Shown: in pieces, positions 14,906 to 16,660 of the stretch
Numbering within the stretch: position 1 is the first letter of the stretch
How the letters are laid out: the number at the start of each line of letters is the position of its first letter
NCBI GenBank assembly: GCA_009920875.1
Contig: RFZE01000022.1
Location: 1 to 16,660 of the forward strand
DNA from: Alphaproteobacteria bacterium
Lineage (GTDB): Bacteria > Pseudomonadota > Alphaproteobacteria > RS24
Direction of reading: 5' to 3'
Length of the DNA: 16,660 nucleotides
Notes under the pieces: generated by a model
What the model saw: the letters and a program-made list of their open reading frames with translations, nothing else
What the model was told of the DNA's origin: nothing
Database searches by the model: none
Program-made: the position numbers and the translations under genes

Positions 14906-15685
14906 TCAATCAACCTCTTCATCACGAGGTTTTTGCATGGCCGCGACGCACCAAATGGAAATCTCATATAAAAGCAGCGTCGGCACACCCAGCCCGATTT
15001 GACTGATAAGATCGGGCGGCGTCAGCACAGCGGCAACCGCAAAAACAGCGACGATGGCATAGCGCCGTTTGGCGCGCAGGCCATCTGCCGTGACGAGGCC
15101 AATACGCCCGAGCAAGGTCAAAATCACCGGCAATTGGAAACACAGGCCGAAGGCCATCATCAACACCATTGTGAAAGATAAATATTCGCTGACCCGATTG
15201 ACCATGCGCACATCTGCGCCACCATTGTCGCCGCTCTGTTGCATAGACAGAAAAAACTCAAAGGCCATCGGCATGACAAGAAAAAATACCAATGATGCAC
15301 CAAGCGCAAATAAGAGCGGCGAAGCAATCAGATAAGGTAAAAAGGCGCGCCGCTCGTTCTTGTAAAGGCCGGGCGCGATAAAGCGATAAAGTTGATAAGC
15401 GATAAACGGAAAAGCCACAGAAAGACCGGCAAACATGGCCAGCTTTATCTGTGTGAAGAAAAACTCATGCGGTGCGGTGTAAATCAGCTGTAAGTCGGTT
15501 TCGTCATGCGCCGCTTGCTCAAATGGCCAAAGCAAAAAGGCAAAAATATCTGTCGCGAAAAACATGCTTACGCCGAAAGCCAGCACAAACCAGGCAACGC
15601 ACCATAAAAGCCGCGTGCGCAATTCGACCAAATGGTCGAGCAAAGGCATTTCACTGCGTGCCAAATCCTCCGCTTGCTCAGCCAC
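14906..15685 (-). CDS. tatC: Sec-independent protein translocase TatC
   Basis: TatC is the six-helix receptor that recognises twin-arginine signal peptides of folded proteins at the inner membrane. The 259-residue product carries the N-terminal MPLLDHLVELRTRLLW, then IYTAPHEFFFTQIKLAMFAG, the first-cytoplasmic-loop FIAPGLYKNERR segment and LVFFLVMPMAFEFFLSM. SFTMVLMMAFGLCFQLPVIL and AAVLTPPDLISQ follow, all typical of TatC. I choose a GTG start at 15685, which overlaps the tatB end by 8 nt and has GAGGAA seven bases upstream. The longer ATG frame from 15736 would overlap tatB by 59 nt and add a sequence unlike TatC N-termini. An ATG further in (MPLLDH) is the other option. Confidence 0.97.
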   Translation of the reverse strand: MAEQAEDLARSEMPLLDHLVELRTRLLWCVAWFVLAFGVSMFFATDIFAFLLWPFEQAAHDETDLQLIYTAPHEFFFTQIKLAMFAGLSVAFPFIAYQLYRFIAPGLYKNERRAFLPYLIASPLLFALGASLVFFLVMPMAFEFFLSMQQSGDNGGADVRMVNRVSEYLSFTMVLMMAFGLCFQLPVILTLLGRIGLVTADGLRAKRRYAIVAVFAVAAVLTPPDLISQIGLGVPTLLLYEISIWCVAAMQKPRDEEVD

Positions 15686-15953
15686 GCTTGTCTTCCTCTT
15701 TGTCTTTTTTGCCAGCGAACAAATCCCGCAGGTCAATATTCAAATCTTCGTCAGCCAGCTTTTTCAACTGTTCACGCGCATCAATCTCAGATGATATTTC
15801 GTTCATCTGCCCGCGAAACTCGGCTGCAACATCGCGCATTTGGCGCGCATAGCGTCCTAATGTTCTCAAAAGATTTGGAAGTTCTCGCGGCCCCAGAACC
15901 AAAAGGGCTATCACGCCGAGAACAAGCATTTCGGTCCAGCCAATGTCAAACAT
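15678..15953 (-). CDS. tatB: Sec-independent protein translocase TatB
   Basis: TatB works with TatC to bind twin-arginine signal peptides. The 91-residue protein has the expected N-terminal MFDIGWTEMLVLGVIALLVL helix with Glu8, the GPRELPNLLRTLGRYARQMR hinge and amphipathic helix, and a charged C-terminal tail ending KDKEEDKRG. It is shorter than E. coli TatB (171), lacking most of the variable tail, as in several Alphaproteobacteria. It lies 12 nt after tatA and overlaps tatC. Confidence 0.95.
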   Translation of the reverse strand: MFDIGWTEMLVLGVIALLVLGPRELPNLLRTLGRYARQMRDVAAEFRGQMNEISSEIDAREQLKKLADEDLNIDLRDLFAGKKDKEEDKRG

Positions 15954-15965
15954 CGGCGCGCTCCG

Positions 15966-16178
15966 TTATTTCTCGTCGTCCGATTTATCGACCGATTCAC
16001 CTTCAATGGTCTGTCCACCGTCATTTTCGGCGGTGTTATCAGTCCCTTCACGCAGCCCCTGCCGGAAGCTGGTAATACCACGCGCAACATCGCCCATTAA
16101 TGACGAAATGCGTCCGCGGCCAAACAGCAATATCAGCAATACGGCAACAACCAGAATTTGTACCCAGCTAATTCCCAT
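15966..16178 (-). CDS. tatA: Sec-independent protein translocase TatA
   Basis: TatA oligomerises to form the passage for folded twin-arginine substrates. The 70-residue protein has a short N-terminal helix (MGISWVQILVVAVLLILLFG), the FGRGRISSLMGDVARGI hinge and amphipathic helix typical of alphaproteobacterial TatA, and an acidic tail rich in Asp/Glu. The start at 16178 is set by the family N-terminus and by AAGGGG several bases upstream. The frame stays open for 68 codons further upstream, but that sequence overlaps the ABC gene and is not TatA-like. The gene lies 16 bp after the ABC ATPase gene. Confidence 0.95.
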   Translation of the reverse strand: MGISWVQILVVAVLLILLFGRGRISSLMGDVARGITSFRQGLREGTDNTAENDGGQTIEGESVDKSDDEK

Positions 16179-16194
16179 AGGTAACCCCTTTGTC

Positions 16195-16660
16195 CTAATC
16201 CTTGAATAGCATGAGGCAGGCTTTCGGCACAAAGAATTTGTGCGCGCCTTTATCGGGCGCTTCCTCGCCCGATATCTGCGCTTCATAGCTATCGCCGTTT
16301 TCTCCCTCAATGACGCATAGCCAACCGGCGCCCATTGAGCGGCTATCGGCAATTTTGCCTTCAAAACTGAAATCGCCATCACCGCCGCTCAAGGAAATAT
16401 CGCTCGGGCGCACGCCGACCATGCCATTTTCAGTTTTGAAGAAATTGACCGTGCCGAACATGGTCGCCACTTCTGCCTGTGTCGGCTGGCGATACACCGT
16501 CTCCGGCTTGTCCAGTTGCAAAATTTTGCCGGCGGACTGCACGGCAATACGATCTGCCATGCGCAGTGCATCGGCCGCATCATGCGTGACCACCAAACCG
16601 GCCGCGCCGACTTGCTTCAAAAGCCGCAGCGTTAAATCGCGCATGCGGTCACGCAATTGC
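16195..16660 (-). CDS. ABC transporter ATP-binding protein, C-terminal part (cut by the right edge)
   Basis: Only the last 155 codons are inside the window. The visible part starts after the D-loop (QLRDRMRDLTLRLLKQ) and contains the H-loop LVVTHDAADALRMADRIAVQ. The family-typical KILQLDKPETVYRQPTQAEV and a TOBE-like C-terminal domain with VGVRPSDISL follow. This pattern is that of importer ATPases such as FbpC, PotA or CysA; the substrate cannot be told, although the MFGTVNFF stretch and the length of the TOBE region lean to the FbpC (ferric iron) type. Walker A, signature and Walker B lie outside. A TTG at 16656 can be read as a start but the conserved frame continues past it. It is the first gene seen of the minus-strand run, 16 bp before tatA; genes for segregation proteins are more usual at that place. 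Confidence 0.85.
   Translation of the reverse strand, partial: QLRDRMRDLTLRLLKQVGAAGLVVTHDAADALRMADRIAVQSAGKILQLDKPETVYRQPTQAEVATMFGTVNFFKTENGMVGVRPSDISLSGGDGDFSFEGKIADSRSMGAGWLCVIEGENGDSYEAQISGEEAPDKGAHKFFVPKACLMLFKD

Noticed and set aside
15686..15736. Upstream ATG for tatC giving 17 more residues
   Set aside because: It lies deep in tatB and the added residues do not resemble TatC N-termini; the GTG at 15685 has a good ribosome binding site.
16179..16382. Upstream extension of the tatA frame
   Set aside because: It overlaps the ABC gene and the family N-terminus begins at MGISW with its own ribosome binding site.
1..16660. CRISPR arrays, tRNA genes, insertion sequences, attachment sites
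   Set aside because: I saw no regularly spaced repeats, cloverleaf-like segments, transposase motifs or terminal repeats in the window.

Overview
The window is a conserved housekeeping stretch of an alphaproteobacterial chromosome of moderate GC content. The evidence is gene order: gyrA-ssb-uvrA, and the long tatABC-serS-surE-LysM/M23-yajC-secDF block running toward a phytoene-synthase-like gene and trmFO, are arrangements I know from Alphaproteobacteria. A bacterial PmtA-type phosphatidylethanolamine N-methyltransferase fits the same group. I cannot name a genus. There are no rRNA or tRNA genes, insertion sequences, CRISPR arrays or prophage genes that I can see, and no gene-free stretch longer than about 175 bp.

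Left part (1-5264): the 5' part of gyrA (minus, runs off the left edge) and ssb (minus) are followed by the divergently transcribed uvrA (plus), so this part deals with DNA topology, replication and repair. Behind uvrA is a pmtA-like methyltransferase whose frame is broken twice. Both breaks are one base missing from a homopolymer, so sequencing error and recent pseudogenisation are both possible.

Middle (5309-8705): trmFO (plus), for folate-dependent tRNA m5U54 formation, meets an NYN/LabA-type putative RNase gene (minus) tail to tail with overlapping TAA stops. Upstream of the NYN gene on the minus strand are a short squalene/phytoene-synthase-like (NDUFAF6-type) gene and a five-helix membrane protein of the PuuD/urate-oxidase N-terminal family. 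A clear intrinsic terminator separates the last two.

Right part (8776-16660): a long minus-strand run transcribed from right to left: ABC-transporter ATPase (partial) > tatA > tatB > tatC > serS > surE > LysM/M23 lipoprotein > yajC > secD > secF. The genes overlap or are closely spaced. Functionally this is a protein-export and envelope block (Tat and Sec-auxiliary systems, a cell-wall hydrolase regulator) with seryl-tRNA synthetase and a survival nucleotidase embedded. A good sigma70-type promoter lies in front of yajC.

I found no convincing new multi-gene system. The points most worth a second look are the doubly frameshifted pmtA, a Gln at the quinolone-determining Ser83 position of GyrA together with a long acidic N-terminal extension, a LytM domain lacking zinc ligands, the poorly characterised PuuD-like membrane protein, a terminator almost abutting the start codon of the phytoene-synthase-like gene, and a nested palindrome between ssb and uvrA.
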